A stretch of 64,000 nucleotides of DNA from Sphingopyxis sp. MSC1_008 (GCF_023197165.1 NZ_JALPRD010000004.1:310001-374000); one strand, 5' to 3'; shown: positions 43,494 to 53,322, counted from the first letter of the stretch. Translations and numbers: made by a program. Notes: generated by a model not told the origin, from the sequence alone.

Positions 43494-44057
43494 TCAGCCC
43501 ACGCGCGTCCAGTCCATAAACCAATTGTCGTCCCACGTCCTGCCGCCGTCGCGCGATGTGCCCTGGAACCAGCGGCAGCTTTTCGGCGTGATCCGGTCCC
43601 ACACGCCGCGATAGAGTTCGGGGCTCCCATTTCCGTCGGCGCCGCCCTCGCCTTCGGACAGGAACGTGCCGGCGCCGTCTTCGAAGACGCCGAGTTGGCC
43701 CGGCACCGCGACGACCCCCGACTTGGCGTTGACGAAATGATCGGACCAGATTTTCTTTTCGACGTCGAGCAGGCGCAGCCCCATACCCGAAAAGCCGCGC
43801 GCCGGGATGCGCAGTTCCTCGACGCTCGCTATGCCGCCGAGAATGCCGACGACGGTGGCTTCGGCGGAGAATTCGATCCACTTTTCGCCTTCGCGGAATT
43901 TGTTGCGGATGCGCCATTCGCCGGTGAGGAAATCGAAATCGCCGGGCTTGCCTACGGGGGCGGGGTTGATCGCGGCGGCGACGGCAATGGGGGTGAGGCT
44001 GGACATAAGGGCTCCTGCGGAAAGCGCGATGATGGTGCGTCGTTCGATCTGGGTCAT
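43494..44057 (-). CDS. Exported DUF1579-like protein
   Basis: 187 residues. A Tat-like or Sec signal peptide (MTQIERRTIIALSAGALMSS, cut near residue 28) is followed by a DUF1579-like lipocalin-type barrel: FDFLTGEWRIRNKF, then repeated strands ending WFQGTSRDGGRTWDDNWFMDWTRV. Function unknown. It is divergent from a WYL-domain regulator with a TGACA/TGTCA dyad between them, so it is probably that regulator's target. Many DUF1579 and related small-ligand proteins sit next to such regulators (recalled). Confidence 0.75.
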   Translation of the reverse strand: MTQIERRTIIALSAGALMSSLTPIAVAAAINPAPVGKPGDFDFLTGEWRIRNKFREGEKWIEFSAEATVVGILGGIASVEELRIPARGFSGMGLRLLDVEKKIWSDHFVNAKSGVVAVPGQLGVFEDGAGTFLSEGEGGADGNGSPELYRGVWDRITPKSCRWFQGTSRDGGRTWDDNWFMDWTRVG

Positions 44058-44099
44058 AACTTGCTCCCTTCGTGACCCATTTGCCCTACGCGCCCTATC

Positions 44100-44116
44100 C
44101 TGACATTTTCTGTCAG
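44100..44116. promoter_or_regulatory. Candidate operator for the WYL regulator
   Basis: CTGACA-TTTTC-TGTCAG, perfect 6-base arms with a 5-base spacer, in the 82-base gap between the divergent DUF1579-like gene and the WYL regulator gene, 23 bases upstream of the latter. Confidence 0.6.
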
Positions 44117-44139
44117 CTATTTTCTGCTACAGCAAAAAA

Positions 44140-45099
44140 ATGCGCGCGAGCCGTCTCCTCTCGATCCTGATGCTGCTGCAATTGCGCGGGCGGCTGACCG
44201 CGGCCGATCTCGCCGCCGAGTTCGAAGTGTCCGAACGCACGATCTACCGCGATATCGACGCACTCTCGGCGGCGGGTGTGCCCGTCTATGGCGACCGCGG
44301 ACCCGGCGGCGGCTTCGAGCTGCTGGACGGCTATCGCACGCGCCTCACCGGGCTGTCGGCCGGCGAGGCCGAGGCGATGGCGATGATCGGCCTGCCCGGT
44401 CCGGCCGCCGAATTGGGAATCGGCGCCGCGACAAGCGCCGCGCGCAACAAATTGCTCGTCGCGCTTCCCGGCGGCGGCGGCGCGCTCGCCGACCGGATGG
44501 CGGCGCGCTTCCACCTCGACGCAGTCGACTGGTATCGCGGCGGCGAAGCCTTGCCGCACCTTCCCGCGATCGCGCGCGCGGTGCTCGACGAACGGCTTTT
44601 GTCGATGCGCTACGAAAGTTGGTGGGGCGTGCGCGACTGGACCGTCGAGCCGCTCGGCCTCGTGCTGAAAGCCGGCATCTGGTATCTCGCGGCGCGCGGC
44701 GGCGGAACGATCCGCATCTTCCGGATCGCGAATATCGATGCGCTGACGATCGGCGACACGCCCTTCGAGCGCCCCGCCGATTTCCATCTCGCAAGCTGGT
44801 GGCAGGCCGAACAGGCGCGGTTCGAGGCCGAGCTGTTCGGGGCGACCGCGACCCTCCGCGCCTCGCCCGATGGCTGCAAACGGCTCGCCGCGCAGTCGCC
44901 GCGCGGCGCCGAGGCGGTCGCGGGGGCGGGAATAGCCGCCGCCGACGGCTGGCGCGAGTTGACGATGCAGGTCGAGGACAGCGACCATGGCGCACGCGAC
45001 ATGCTCGCGCTCGGCGCCGAGGTCGAGTTACTCGCGCCGGAGAGCTTTCGCCGCCGTATTGCGGCACTCGCACAGCAGATCGCGACGCGGCACCGCTGA
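44140..45099 (+). CDS. WYL-domain (YafY-type) transcriptional regulator
   Basis: 319 residues. The N-terminal helix-turn-helix is of the DeoR-like/HTH_11 type (RLLSILMLLQLRGRLTAADLAAEFEVSERTIYRDIDALS, shown here only by its span 4-42), followed by the wing GDRGPGGGFELLDGY. Residues about 140-225 form the WYL domain, here with IRIFRIANIDALTI as the typical strand-helix, and a C-terminal WCX extension ends the protein. WYL domains bind ligands or nucleic acid to switch the regulator. It starts with ATG 44140 and no clear Shine-Dalgarno. It is divergent from its probable target. Confidence 0.87.
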   Translation: MRASRLLSILMLLQLRGRLTAADLAAEFEVSERTIYRDIDALSAAGVPVYGDRGPGGGFELLDGYRTRLTGLSAGEAEAMAMIGLPGPAAELGIGAATSAARNKLLVALPGGGGALADRMAARFHLDAVDWYRGGEALPHLPAIARAVLDERLLSMRYESWWGVRDWTVEPLGLVLKAGIWYLAARGGGTIRIFRIANIDALTIGDTPFERPADFHLASWWQAEQARFEAELFGATATLRASPDGCKRLAAQSPRGAEAVAGAGIAAADGWRELTMQVEDSDHGARDMLALGAEVELLAPESFRRRIAALAQQIATRHR

Positions 45100-45119
45100 T
45101 CGGCTTTTCTATTACTGGC

Positions 45120-45527
45120 CTAACTGCGCTGCAACGCGAGCGAACCCGCGCCGCGCGCCGCAATGTAAAGCCCGAATGCGATCAGCATCGCGCTCGGAAA
45201 GCTGGCGCGGATCCCTGCGGCGCCGTCCACCATGACAATGGCGACCAGGAAATTGAATGCGCAGACAAGACCCGCCCAACGCACAAGAACACCCGCACAA
45301 AATGCCACGCCACAAAGAAACTGTGCCCAGACCGACAAGGGTGCCATGATATTCGGCAAGATGAATCCGTTCGATTTCAGAAACGCTGCGAACTCCGCCA
45401 TTCGCGCGGCGCTGGAGATATTATCCCAGGTTCCGTAGATCAGAAAAATTCCGACAAGCAGCCGAAAGCCAAGCAAGAATATATTCTCGAACTTACCCAG
45501 ATTTTTCAGATTCGGGACGCGGGCCAT
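45120..45527 (-). CDS. DoxX-family membrane protein
   Basis: 135 residues with four membrane helices, the DoxX layout: FLLGFRLLVGIFLIYGTWDN in helix 1, WAQFLCGVAFCAGVLVRWAG in helix 3, and a last helix around MLIAFGLYIAARGAGSLAL. Members are small inner-membrane proteins of varied or unknown roles, some linked to thiol or quinone oxidoreductases. It is convergent with the WYL regulator gene 20 bases away. Confidence 0.82.
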   Translation of the reverse strand: MARVPNLKNLGKFENIFLLGFRLLVGIFLIYGTWDNISSAARMAEFAAFLKSNGFILPNIMAPLSVWAQFLCGVAFCAGVLVRWAGLVCAFNFLVAIVMVDGAAGIRASFPSAMLIAFGLYIAARGAGSLALQRS

Positions 45528-45675
45528 CCATCTTCTCCTGTCGCATTTGCGCGATTTCGGTCGAGGTCGTACTAAACGGCGAGCACGCTACGCGCGAAAG
45601 CTGTGATGCTTCCTGAATGAAGTAGATTGTCGCCGCAACCCGTATCGTGGCAGATCCCTGCGCGGCACCGCCGGA

Positions 45676-45704
45676 TTGGCTTGCTCCACCAAAATCGCTA
45701 TCTT
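45676..45704 (+). promoter_or_regulatory. Candidate promoter of the DUF1801-like gene
   Basis: TTGGCT (45676-45681) and TATCTT (45699-45704) with an ideal 17-base spacing, 19 bases before the ATG at 45724, which has its own AGGGAGA ribosome-binding site. Confidence 0.45.
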
Positions 45705-45723
45705 CGCATCAGGGAGACAGGTC

Positions 45724-46161
45724 ATGGGCAAAGCCGAGATCAAGACCAAAGCCACCGAAGTGACCGTCGCCGATTTCATCGCGACCGTCCCCGAAGCGCG
45801 TCGCCGCGAGGAGGCCGCGATTATCGATGCGATGCACCGCCGCGTAACCGGCCTCGATCCGAAAATGTGGGGACCGTCGATCATCGGCTATGGCAGCTAT
45901 GATTATCTCTACGACAGCGGCCACTCGGGGACGATGTGCCGCGCCGGCTTCTCGCCCCGCAAGACTGCGATGACGCTCTATCTGATGGGCCATTACGAGA
46001 AGCGTCAGCCCGAGGCCGACGCGCTGCTCGCCCAGCTCGGTAAGTACAAGAACGGCAAGTCCTGCCTCTACATCAACAAGCTCGCCGACGTGGACCTGGA
46101 CGTGCTCGAAAAGCTCGTCGTGCTGAGCTGGGACGTCATGAACGAGCGCTATCCAGCCTAG
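45724..46161 (+). CDS. DUF1801-domain (YdhG-like) protein
   Basis: 145 residues. The fold signature is an N-terminal helix (VADFIATVPEARRREEAAIIDAMH), then MWGPSIIGYGSYDYLYDSG and a central strand region (KTAMTLYLMGHY), as in DUF1801/YdhG proteins of the frataxin-like fold. Function is unknown. ATG 45724 has AGGGAGA upstream; the upstream in-frame codon would add 16 residues with no domain. It ends in a 4-base convergent overlap with cfa. Confidence 0.8.
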   Translation: MGKAEIKTKATEVTVADFIATVPEARRREEAAIIDAMHRRVTGLDPKMWGPSIIGYGSYDYLYDSGHSGTMCRAGFSPRKTAMTLYLMGHYEKRQPEADALLAQLGKYKNGKSCLYINKLADVDLDVLEKLVVLSWDVMNERYPA

Positions 46162-47393
46162 ACGTAACGCCCTTCCGCCTCGGCCATATAGTCGCGCGTC
46201 AATGGCAGCGCGTGGCGGCTGCGCGCGAACTGGATCTGGTAGTTGCCCATCCCGCCGCTTTCGAAGACCGACGTCGCACCCGCGAGGTAGAAGGTCCACA
46301 TGCGAAAGAAACGCTCGCCCATCATGGCGACGATTTCGGCCTCGTGCGCGAGCGTCCGCGCGTACCATTGGCGCAGCGTCAGCGCGTAATGCAGGCGCAG
46401 CGTCTCGATATCGGTGACGATCAGCCGGCTCTTCTCGCTCGCCGCCAGCGTCTCGCTGAGCGCGGGGATATAACCGCCGGGGAAGATGTATTTGCGCGTG
46501 AAGGCGTCGGTCGCGCCCGGCCTTCCGAAGCGTCCGATTGTATGGAGCAGCATCACCCCGTCGGCGGTCATCAGGTTGGCGGCGGCGCGGAAAAAGCGCT
46601 CAAAATTAGGCGCGCCGACATGTTCGAACATGCCGACCGAGACGATGCGGTCGAACTTTCCGGCCTCGCGCGCTGCAAGGTCGCGATAGTCGATCAGTTC
46701 GAATTTGACGCGGTCGGCAACCCCCGCCGCTTCGGCACGCTGGCGCGCGAGCGCGAACTGCTCCTCCGATAGCGTGATCCCGAGCACCTCGACCTGCTCG
46801 AGCTTCGCCAGCGTGATCGCCATCCCGCCCCAGCCGCAACCGATGTCGAGAATGCGCTGCCCCGGCCCGAGCGCGAGCTTCGCCGCGATATGCGCCTTCT
46901 TCGCGACCTGCGCTTCCTCCAGCGTCATGTCGGGCCGCGGCCAATAAGCGCAGCTATATTGCATGTCGGCGTCGAGGAAGAGGCGGTAGAGGTCGTTGCC
47001 GATGTCGTAGTGATGCCTGACGTGGGCGCGCGACTGGCGCTGGCGGTTGATCGAACCGAGCCGCGTCTTCACCCAATCGGCGCGCCGGCCCAGCCACGTT
47101 TTGTCCTTGAGCGTCGCGCCGCGGTCCCATGGCGTGTTCATGCGGATCAGGCCGATGAGGTCCATGATGTCGCCGCCCTCGATCCGCATGTCGCCGTCCA
47201 TGAAGGATTCGGCAGCGCCAAGCCGCGGGTCCAGGACGATGCGGCGCATCCCGGCGCGCGTCGCGAAGCGCAGGGTGAGCTCGGGAAATCCCGGTGCGGG
47301 TGTTCCAAAATGCTCTTCGGCGCCATCGGGTGCTATGACCGTCAGTCGCCCCTGACGCACCACGCGGGAAAGAAAAGGACTCAGGATCGACAT
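46158..47393 (-). CDS. cfa: Cyclopropane-fatty-acyl-phospholipid synthase
   Basis: 411 residues. It methylenates double bonds of membrane phospholipid acyl chains using SAM. The SAM site is ILDIGCGWGGMAITLAKLE. Family markers around it include HYDIGNDLYRLFLD, MQYSCAYW and, downstream, VSVGMFEHVG and GGYIPALSE. The N-terminal ~115 residues form the lipid-binding domain. ATG 47393 is used; the in-frame ATG at 47417 would add 8 residues and neither has an ideal ribosome-binding site. It follows the molybdoenzyme gene after 42 bases in the same direction. Confidence 0.92.
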   Translation of the reverse strand: MSILSPFLSRVVRQGRLTVIAPDGAEEHFGTPAPGFPELTLRFATRAGMRRIVLDPRLGAAESFMDGDMRIEGGDIMDLIGLIRMNTPWDRGATLKDKTWLGRRADWVKTRLGSINRQRQSRAHVRHHYDIGNDLYRLFLDADMQYSCAYWPRPDMTLEEAQVAKKAHIAAKLALGPGQRILDIGCGWGGMAITLAKLEQVEVLGITLSEEQFALARQRAEAAGVADRVKFELIDYRDLAAREAGKFDRIVSVGMFEHVGAPNFERFFRAAANLMTADGVMLLHTIGRFGRPGATDAFTRKYIFPGGYIPALSETLAASEKSRLIVTDIETLRLHYALTLRQWYARTLAHEAEIVAMMGERFFRMWTFYLAGATSVFESGGMGNYQIQFARSRHALPLTRDYMAEAEGRYV

Positions 47394-47435
47394 GTCTGCA
47401 ACGCCAAAAACCTCCATCGTCCCAAATGGTTGCCG

Positions 47436-48215
47436 TCAGATCCCGGCATACCATTCATAATCGATTCGGTCTTCCCAATAGCCGCCCTTGCCCGCACCGA
47501 TCTGGTCGAGGCTGGCGACCGCCTCGATCGCATTCACATATTTGGCATGCTTGTAGCCGAGCTGGCGCTCGATGCGCAGGCGCAGCGGCGCGCCGTTCGC
47601 GATCGGCAATATCTTGCCGTTGAGCGCCCACGCCATGATCGTCTGCGGATGCAGCGCGTCGACCAGGTCGCAACTTTCATAATAGAGCGCATCGCCGAGC
47701 CGGTCGGCGCAGCGAAAGACGATATAGCGAGCACTGTCGCGCACGCCGGCCGCGGCGAGGATGCGCGCGAGCGGAACGCCGGTCCACTGCCCGATCGCGC
47801 TCCACCCCTCGACGCAGTCGTGGCGCGTGATCTGCGTGCGCTGCGGCATCGCGCGGATATCGACCATCGATAGCGCCAGCGGGCGCGTGACGAGCCCGGT
47901 CACCTTGACGCGCCAGTCGGCAAAGGCGCTCGCGGCATGCGCGGCATAGGCGGCGCCCGCGGGCAGGCGCGTGCCGTTGGGACGAAAATAGGGCGACAGG
48001 TCGGCTGGGCTGAATTCGCGCGCGAGCGTATTCCGGTCGATCAGTGCGCGCTGGCTGGCGCGGTTCATCTCCTCGCCCATCGACAAGATCTTGCGCACCG
48101 CGGGCGCGTCGTTGATCGCATCGCATCCCGAGAGCAGCGGCAGCGCGCCCGCCGCGGCGACGAGTCCGCCGGCGCGCGCGATCAACTGGCGTCGCGGCAG
48201 GACGATCTCGCTCAT
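47436..48215 (-). CDS. Sulfite-oxidase-like molybdopterin oxidoreductase, Tat lipoprotein
   Basis: 259 residues. The N-terminus has a twin-arginine motif (PRRQLIARAGG) and then a lipobox (LLSGC, Cys31), so it is probably folded in the cytoplasm, exported by Tat and lipid-anchored. The molybdopterin domain is of the sulfite oxidase/YedY kind, with the molybdenum ligand Cys134 in TRHDCVEGWSAIGQW. It is smaller than MsrP and its partner is not MsrQ, so methionine-sulfoxide repair should not be assumed. Its ATG overlaps the cytochrome b gene stop by 4 bases; that protein is its likely electron partner. Confidence 0.87.
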   Translation of the reverse strand: MSEIVLPRRQLIARAGGLVAAAGALPLLSGCDAINDAPAVRKILSMGEEMNRASQRALIDRNTLAREFSPADLSPYFRPNGTRLPAGAAYAAHAASAFADWRVKVTGLVTRPLALSMVDIRAMPQRTQITRHDCVEGWSAIGQWTGVPLARILAAAGVRDSARYIVFRCADRLGDALYYESCDLVDALHPQTIMAWALNGKILPIANGAPLRLRIERQLGYKHAKYVNAIEAVASLDQIGAGKGGYWEDRIDYEWYAGI

Positions 48216-49060
48216 GCGCCCTCCTCGCGCTCGGGCGGCAGGCGGAACCAGCCGGTGACCATCGAGCGCACTTCATTGACCGGCCCCGCGAGCAGCACCA
48301 TCGCGATATGGACGAGGAAAAAGACGACGAGCGCCCAGGCGGTAATGAAATGGATCGAGCGCGCCGACTGCCGCCCGCCGAAAACGTCGAGCAACCAAGG
48401 CCACGTGGCGTTCATTCCGGGCGACATGGTGAGGCCTGTTGCGATCATCAGCGGCAGCGCAACGAAAATCACGCCGATGTAACTGAGCTTTTGCAGAATA
48501 CCGTAACGCGCCGCCGCCTCACCGCGTGGAAAACGCAGCCGCGCATGCGCCTTCACATCGTGCCAGATATGGCGCGGCGACCATTCGGCGCGGCGGATGT
48601 GCAGATCCTTGCGCAAATGCCCGCCGATCAGCGTCCAAAGCATGTAGAGCGTCAGCCCGATCGACAGCAGCCACGCGAACAGCAGATGCCAGCGCCGCCC
48701 GTCGGCGAGACTGTAGCTCGTCGGGATCGTCGCCCAGCCCGGAAAGGCCCAGGTTTTTTCCGCGCCCTTCGCATCGGTCCAGCGGCCGAGCACGCCCGTC
48801 GTCTCGACCCGGTAGTCGCCGATGCGCAAATAGCCGCTGTCGGGCGTCGAGCCAATCACCAGCCACGCGCGGTCGAAATTCGCGCCATATTCGCCCCAAT
48901 AGAGCCGCGGGTGCGCGTTGAAGATCATCAGCCCGCTCATCAACAGGACGAGCAGAGTGACGGCATTCACCCAATGCCAGATGCGCGCGGGCAACCGGTG
49001 GCGATAGACGCGCACCGGCTCCGTCTGGGTGGGAGCGACGGGAGTTTCAGCCTCGGCCAT
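48212..49060 (-). CDS. Cytochrome b561-type membrane protein
   Basis: 282 residues with four main membrane helices, in the cytochrome b/Ni-hydrogenase b-type fold. Histidines for haem lie in RIWHWVNAVTLLVLLMSGL, RRWHLLFAWLLSIGL and IHFITAWALVVFFLVHIA. A soluble loop of about 60 residues follows helix 1 (YWGEYGANFDRAWL onward) and faces outside. It should pass electrons between the quinone pool and the lipid-anchored molybdoenzyme encoded by the overlapping next gene. The acyl-CoA ligase gene lies 30 bases upstream in the same direction. Confidence 0.88.
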   Translation of the reverse strand: MAEAETPVAPTQTEPVRVYRHRLPARIWHWVNAVTLLVLLMSGLMIFNAHPRLYWGEYGANFDRAWLVIGSTPDSGYLRIGDYRVETTGVLGRWTDAKGAEKTWAFPGWATIPTSYSLADGRRWHLLFAWLLSIGLTLYMLWTLIGGHLRKDLHIRRAEWSPRHIWHDVKAHARLRFPRGEAAARYGILQKLSYIGVIFVALPLMIATGLTMSPGMNATWPWLLDVFGGRQSARSIHFITAWALVVFFLVHIAMVLLAGPVNEVRSMVTGWFRLPPEREEGA

Positions 49061-49090
49061 GATCCCGGTTCGCTCCTTTTCTGCTTCCGG

Positions 49091-50797
49091 TTACGCGACG
49101 GCCTTCGCTGCATATTCCTCGCGATAGTGGCTCCGCAAGCTGACCTTGTCGATCTTTTCGCTGCCAAGCTTAGGCAGCGCGTCGTTCGACATCCAGATCT
49201 GGCACGGCACCTTGTACGGCGCGAGCCGCGTGCTGAGAAAGGAAACCAGATCGTCGGCGGTCACGCTGCTGCCCGGCTTCGTCCACACGACCGCGCCGAC
49301 GCATTCGCCCAGCCGCTCGTCGGGCAGGCCGAACACGGCGCATTCATTGACCTCGGCATGTTCGTAGATCGCGGCTTCGACTTCCTGACAGCTGATATTT
49401 TCGCCGCCGCGGATGATGATGTCCTTCTTGCGGTCGACGATGAACAGATAGCCGTCCTCGTCGAGATAGCCGAGGTCGCCTGAACGGAAATAGCCATTGT
49501 CGAAGAAGGCCGCCTTGGTCGCCGCCTCATTGTTCCAATAGCCCTCGAAATTGCACACCGAACGGATGCAGACCTCGCCGACGCCGCCCTGCGAGACGGG
49601 CTCGCCATTGTCGTCGAGGATCGCAAGATCGACGAGCGGCTTCGACGCGGGGCCGGTCGACATCGGCTTGGCGACATAATTTTCGTTGATGATGCCGCAG
49701 CCGACGGCGTTGGTTTCGGTGAGGCCGTAACCGAGCAAGGGCTTCGCTTCGCCCATTTCCGACGCAAGCCGCCGGACATGCTCGGGCGGACGCGGCGCGC
49801 CGCCGCCGGCGTAGCTTTTGCACGTCGAGAGGTCGTAGTTCTTGCGGTTCGGACTGACGAGGATCTCGTAGCTCATCAGCGGGACGCCAACGAAATAATT
49901 GCATTCCTCGTCCTGGATCAGCCGCATCGCCTCGTCGGCGTTCCACTTGGGCATCAGCACGAGTTTGCGGCCCAGCGCGAAGCTTTGCAGGAAGACCGGG
50001 ATTTCGGCAGTGACGTGGAACAAGGGTGTGCAGATCAAAGTCGCGGGCTGGATGTCCGACATCTGCCCGTCTTCGGTCAGCAGGTGGACGATGCTCGCGG
50101 TCTGGGTGACATAGTTGAAGATCGCCTGGCACACCGCTTCGTGGCGCGAATAGGCGCCCTTCGACTGGCCCGTCGAGCCCGAGGTGAAGAGGATCGTCGC
50201 GAGGTCCTGCCCGGTCAGCGTCGGCAGCACCGTCGCCGCGCTTCCGCCCGCGCCGGTGATCGGGGCGATCGCGAGATCGATCGGCTGGGTTAGGTCGAGC
50301 GTGATGACCTTCGCGCCGTGCTCGACCTCTTCGAGCCGCGCCGCGCGCTGGACGTCGGCGATGACGAGCTTCGCTTCGCTGTCGAGGATGCCGGCGGCGA
50401 GTTCGCCGCCCTGCCACCAGCCGTTGAGCAAGGTTGCGCAGCCGCCCGCCATCAAAATGCCGATATAGGAAACGCACCATGCATTGGCGTTGCGCATCGC
50501 GAGCCCGACGCGGTCGCCGCGCTGGACGCCATAGCCCTCGACCAGCCCCGCCGCGACCTGCCGCGCCGCCATATAGACCTGCCTGAACGACAGCCGCTCG
50601 CCGCCTTCGACGAGGAAGGTCGCATCGCCGTGTTGCGCGGCAAAAAACGCAACATAGTCGGCAAGATTGGTCGGCGCGTTGGCGATGAAGGGAAGCTGGT
50701 GGCCGAAGCGTTCGACGGTCCCGAGCTGGATCGGTCCGCCCGGACCGGTGATCAGATTATAGGCGGCTTCCAGGCGCAAATCGAGCGCTGATGGCAT
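49091..50797 (-). CDS. AMP-dependent acyl-CoA synthetase/ligase
   Basis: 568 residues of the class I adenylate-forming superfamily. Core motifs: A3 phosphate loop [15 protein letters not shown]5 [12 protein letters not shown]7-A8 [17 protein letters not shown] followed by [15 protein letters not shown], and a C-terminal A10-like [11 protein letters not shown] whose lysine completes adenylation. It probably activates a fatty or aromatic acid to its CoA thioester; the substrate is not predictable. ATG 50797 has GAGGAGAG upstream. Six to seven bases of its 5' end overlap an alternative long start of lgt, which is one reason to prefer the shorter lgt. Confidence 0.88.
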   Translation of the reverse strand: MPSALDLRLEAAYNLITGPGGPIQLGTVERFGHQLPFIANAPTNLADYVAFFAAQHGDATFLVEGGERLSFRQVYMAARQVAAGLVEGYGVQRGDRVGLAMRNANAWCVSYIGILMAGGCATLLNGWWQGGELAAGILDSEAKLVIADVQRAARLEEVEHGAKVITLDLTQPIDLAIAPITGAGGSAATVLPTLTGQDLATILFTSGSTGQSKGAYSRHEAVCQAIFNYVTQTASIVHLLTEDGQMSDIQPATLICTPLFHVTAEIPVFLQSFALGRKLVLMPKWNADEAMRLIQDEECNYFVGVPLMSYEILVSPNRKNYDLSTCKSYAGGGAPRPPEHVRRLASEMGEAKPLLGYGLTETNAVGCGIINENYVAKPMSTGPASKPLVDLAILDDNGEPVSQGGVGEVCIRSVCNFEGYWNNEAATKAAFFDNGYFRSGDLGYLDEDGYLFIVDRKKDIIIRGGENISCQEVEAAIYEHAEVNECAVFGLPDERLGECVGAVVWTKPGSSVTADDLVSFLSTRLAPYKVPCQIWMSNDALPKLGSEKIDKVSLRSHYREEYAAKAVA

Positions 50798-50874
50798 CTT
50801 TCATCTCTCCTCTTGGTCTCGCTCGCCTAACCCCTTATGGGGTGGCCTCTCCTGGGGAAGGACAGCGCGACTAT

Positions 50875-51750
50875 ATGTTTCTTTTTGCAACCTTAGCCGA
50901 AGCAACGCAATATGTGAACTTTCACGATCTCATGGGTGAGAACTCCGAGATCGCGTTCAGCGTTTTCGGCCTGCCGATCCGCTGGTATGCGCTCGCCTAT
51001 CTCGCCGGGATTTTCGTCGGTTACTGGTATTTGCTCAGGCTGATCGCGCAGCCCGGCGCCCCGATGGCGCGGCGCCACGCCGACGACATGATCTTCTATG
51101 CGATGCTCGGGATCATCCTCGGCGGCCGGCTCGGCTATGTGCTCTTCTACAACCTCGGCAACTACATCCAGAAGCCGCTCGAGATCTTCAAGCTGTGGGA
51201 TGGCGGCATGTCGCTCCATGGTGGCGTGATCGGCGTGCTGATCGCGATCTGGTATGTGACACGCAAGGAAAAGCTGAGCTTTCTGCGTTTTTGCGACTAT
51301 GTTGCTTGCGTCGTTCCCTTCGGGCTCTTCTTCGGCCGACTCGCCAATTTCGTGAATGGCGAACTGTGGGGCCGCGCGACGACCGTGCCTTGGGCGATCA
51401 TCTTTCCGGGCAGCGGCACGATGGACCCGCGCCACCCGAGCCAGCTCTACGAAGCGGGCCTTGAGGGCGTGCTGATGATGGCGATCCTCGCCTTCTTCTT
51501 CTGGCGCACCGATGCGCGTTACAAGCCCGGTTTCCTGTTCGGCATGGCGGCGATCATCTATGGCCTCAGCCGCTTCGCGGTCGAGTTCGTGCGCGAACCC
51601 GATGTCCAGCTCGGCACGCTGTCGTGGGGCCTCACGATGGGCCAGACGCTGACCGTGCCGATGCTGATCGGCGGAATATGGCTCGTCGCCACCGCGAAGG
51701 GCCGCCGCACGCGGATCGAGCCGGTGGCCGGACTCGACAGCGTTGCGTGA
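50875..51750 (+). CDS. lgt: Prolipoprotein diacylglyceryl transferase
   Basis: 291 residues. Lgt transfers diacylglycerol from phosphatidylglycerol to the lipobox cysteine, the first step in making the lipoproteins seen elsewhere in the window. Seven membrane segments. Conserved residues include Arg85 ([11 protein letters not shown]), His115 (MSLHGGVIG) and Arg155 in the family signature [17 protein letters not shown] 50875 (MFLFATL) is preferred to the ATG at 50791, which would overlap the divergent ligase gene; AAGGA lies upstream. It heads a tightly packed run lgt-midA-GNAT-pgeF. Confidence 0.94.
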   Translation: MFLFATLAEATQYVNFHDLMGENSEIAFSVFGLPIRWYALAYLAGIFVGYWYLLRLIAQPGAPMARRHADDMIFYAMLGIILGGRLGYVLFYNLGNYIQKPLEIFKLWDGGMSLHGGVIGVLIAIWYVTRKEKLSFLRFCDYVACVVPFGLFFGRLANFVNGELWGRATTVPWAIIFPGSGTMDPRHPSQLYEAGLEGVLMMAILAFFFWRTDARYKPGFLFGMAAIIYGLSRFAVEFVREPDVQLGTLSWGLTMGQTLTVPMLIGGIWLVATAKGRRTRIEPVAGLDSVA

Positions 51751-52807
51751 CGAACCGCCGACACCCCAGGAATTGATCGGCGAAATCGCGGCGGCGCGGG
51801 CAATGACGGTCGCCGACTATATGGCGGCGGCGAACGGCCATTATTATGCGACGCGCGACCCTCTTGGCGCCGCGGGCGATTTCATCACCGCGCCCGAGAT
51901 CAGTCAGATGTTCGGCGAGATGATCGGCGTCTGGATCGCCGACCTGTGGTCGCGCGCGGGCAGCCCGGCGTTTCGCTATGTCGAGCTTGGCCCCGGCCGT
52001 GGCACGCTCGCCTCCGATGCATTGCGGACGATGGCGCGCCTTGGCTATACGCCGGCGGGCATCGATCTGGTCGAGACGAGCCCGACGCTGCGCGCGGCGC
52101 AGCATGCGCGCCTGCCCGCCGCGGAGCATCATGACGAGGTCGATGCGTTGCCCGACGACGCGCCGCTGCTCATCGTCGCGAACGAATTTTTCGACGCGCT
52201 GCCGATCCACCAATATGTCCGCACCATCGATGGCTGGCGCGAACGCATGGTCGAACGCCGCGATGGCGCGCTGGCTCCGGTCGCGGGTGACATTCCGGCC
52301 GACGACGCCATACCCGCTTCACTACGCGCCCAGCCCGAGGGCACGATCGTCGAAACGACGCCCGTGTCGGTGGCGATCATGCAGCGCTGCGCCTTTCGCC
52401 TCGCGCGGCAGGGCGGCGCGATGCTCGTTATCGATTATGGCTATGCCGGCCCCGCTGCTGGCGACACGTTGCAGGCGGTCAAGACGCACCGGTTCGTCGA
52501 TCCCTTCGCCGATCCGGGCGAGGTCGACCTGACCGCGCATGTCGATTTCACCGCGCTTGCCGAAGCCGCGCAAGGCGCGGGCGTGTCCGTGAGCGCGCTG
52601 GCGACGCAGGGCGACTGGCTGCGACGGCTCGGCATCGACGCGCGGCTGCAATCGCTCACCGCCGCCGCGCCGGACCGCGCCGATGAATTGAAGGGCCAGC
52701 GCGACCGCCTCGTCGACGCGCAAGCGATGGGCGATTTGTTCAAGGTGATGGCCTTCACCGCACCGGGCTGGCCCGCGCCGGCAGGATTCACAGGAGACGC
52801 CGTATGA
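51743..52807 (+). CDS. MidA/NDUFAF7-family SAM-dependent methyltransferase
   Basis: 354 residues. The SAM site is [18 protein letters not shown], preceded by the family motif [21 protein letters not shown] and followed by [15 protein letters not shown]. The eukaryotic relative NDUFAF7 methylates an arginine of a complex I subunit; the bacterial substrate is not established. Translation begins at a TTG (51743) inside the end of lgt (8-base overlap). The lgt-midA-pgeF order is conserved in alphaproteobacteria (recalled). Confidence 0.88.
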   Translation: MRDEPPTPQELIGEIAAARAMTVADYMAAANGHYYATRDPLGAAGDFITAPEISQMFGEMIGVWIADLWSRAGSPAFRYVELGPGRGTLASDALRTMARLGYTPAGIDLVETSPTLRAAQHARLPAAEHHDEVDALPDDAPLLIVANEFFDALPIHQYVRTIDGWRERMVERRDGALAPVAGDIPADDAIPASLRAQPEGTIVETTPVSVAIMQRCAFRLARQGGAMLVIDYGYAGPAAGDTLQAVKTHRFVDPFADPGEVDLTAHVDFTALAEAAQGAGVSVSALATQGDWLRRLGIDARLQSLTAAAPDRADELKGQRDRLVDAQAMGDLFKVMAFTAPGWPAPAGFTGDAV

Positions 52808-53322
52808 CCGCCATCCAATTGGCAAAGACCGGAGATGCGGAGGCGATCGCCGCTTTCGCCAATGGATCGTTCACGCACACGTTCGGCACCATCTATGCCC
52901 CCGCCGACCTCGCGACCTTCCTCGCCGAATGGAATCCGCCCGACCGCGTGCGCGCGCAGATCGCGAGCGACGACCATGACATCGCGCTGGTCCGCAGCGA
53001 AGCGGGTGCGATCCTTGGCTATATCAAGATGGGCCCGGTCGATTTCGAGCTGCCCGAGGAGCAGCCAACCGACAACGCCGTCGAGCTTCACCAACTCTAT
53101 GTGGCCGAAGCCGCAAAGGGTACGGGCGTCGCGGTGGCACTGATGGAATGGGGCATCGCCTGGGCACGCGAGCGCGCGTCGATCCTCTACCTCACCGTCT
53201 TCACCGAGAATGACCGCGCGCAGGCCTTTTACCGCCGCTATGGTTTCTATGACGTCGGCCGTAACGAATTCCGTGTCGGCAATCATATCGACGAGGACCG
53301 TTTCTTCAGGCTCGACCTATGA
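52804..53322 (+). CDS. GNAT-family N-acetyltransferase
   Basis: 172 residues. The acetyl-CoA pyrophosphate loop of motif A is seen as LYVAEAAKGTGVAVALMEW, with a strand LHQLYV before it and the motif B end LTVFTENDRAQAFYRRYGF. It acetylates an unknown amine, possibly a small molecule or a ribosomal protein. It sits between midA and pgeF with 4-base overlaps on both sides, an insertion into an otherwise standard three-gene cluster. Confidence 0.87.
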   Translation: MTAIQLAKTGDAEAIAAFANGSFTHTFGTIYAPADLATFLAEWNPPDRVRAQIASDDHDIALVRSEAGAILGYIKMGPVDFELPEEQPTDNAVELHQLYVAEAAKGTGVAVALMEWGIAWARERASILYLTVFTENDRAQAFYRRYGFYDVGRNEFRVGNHIDEDRFFRLDL

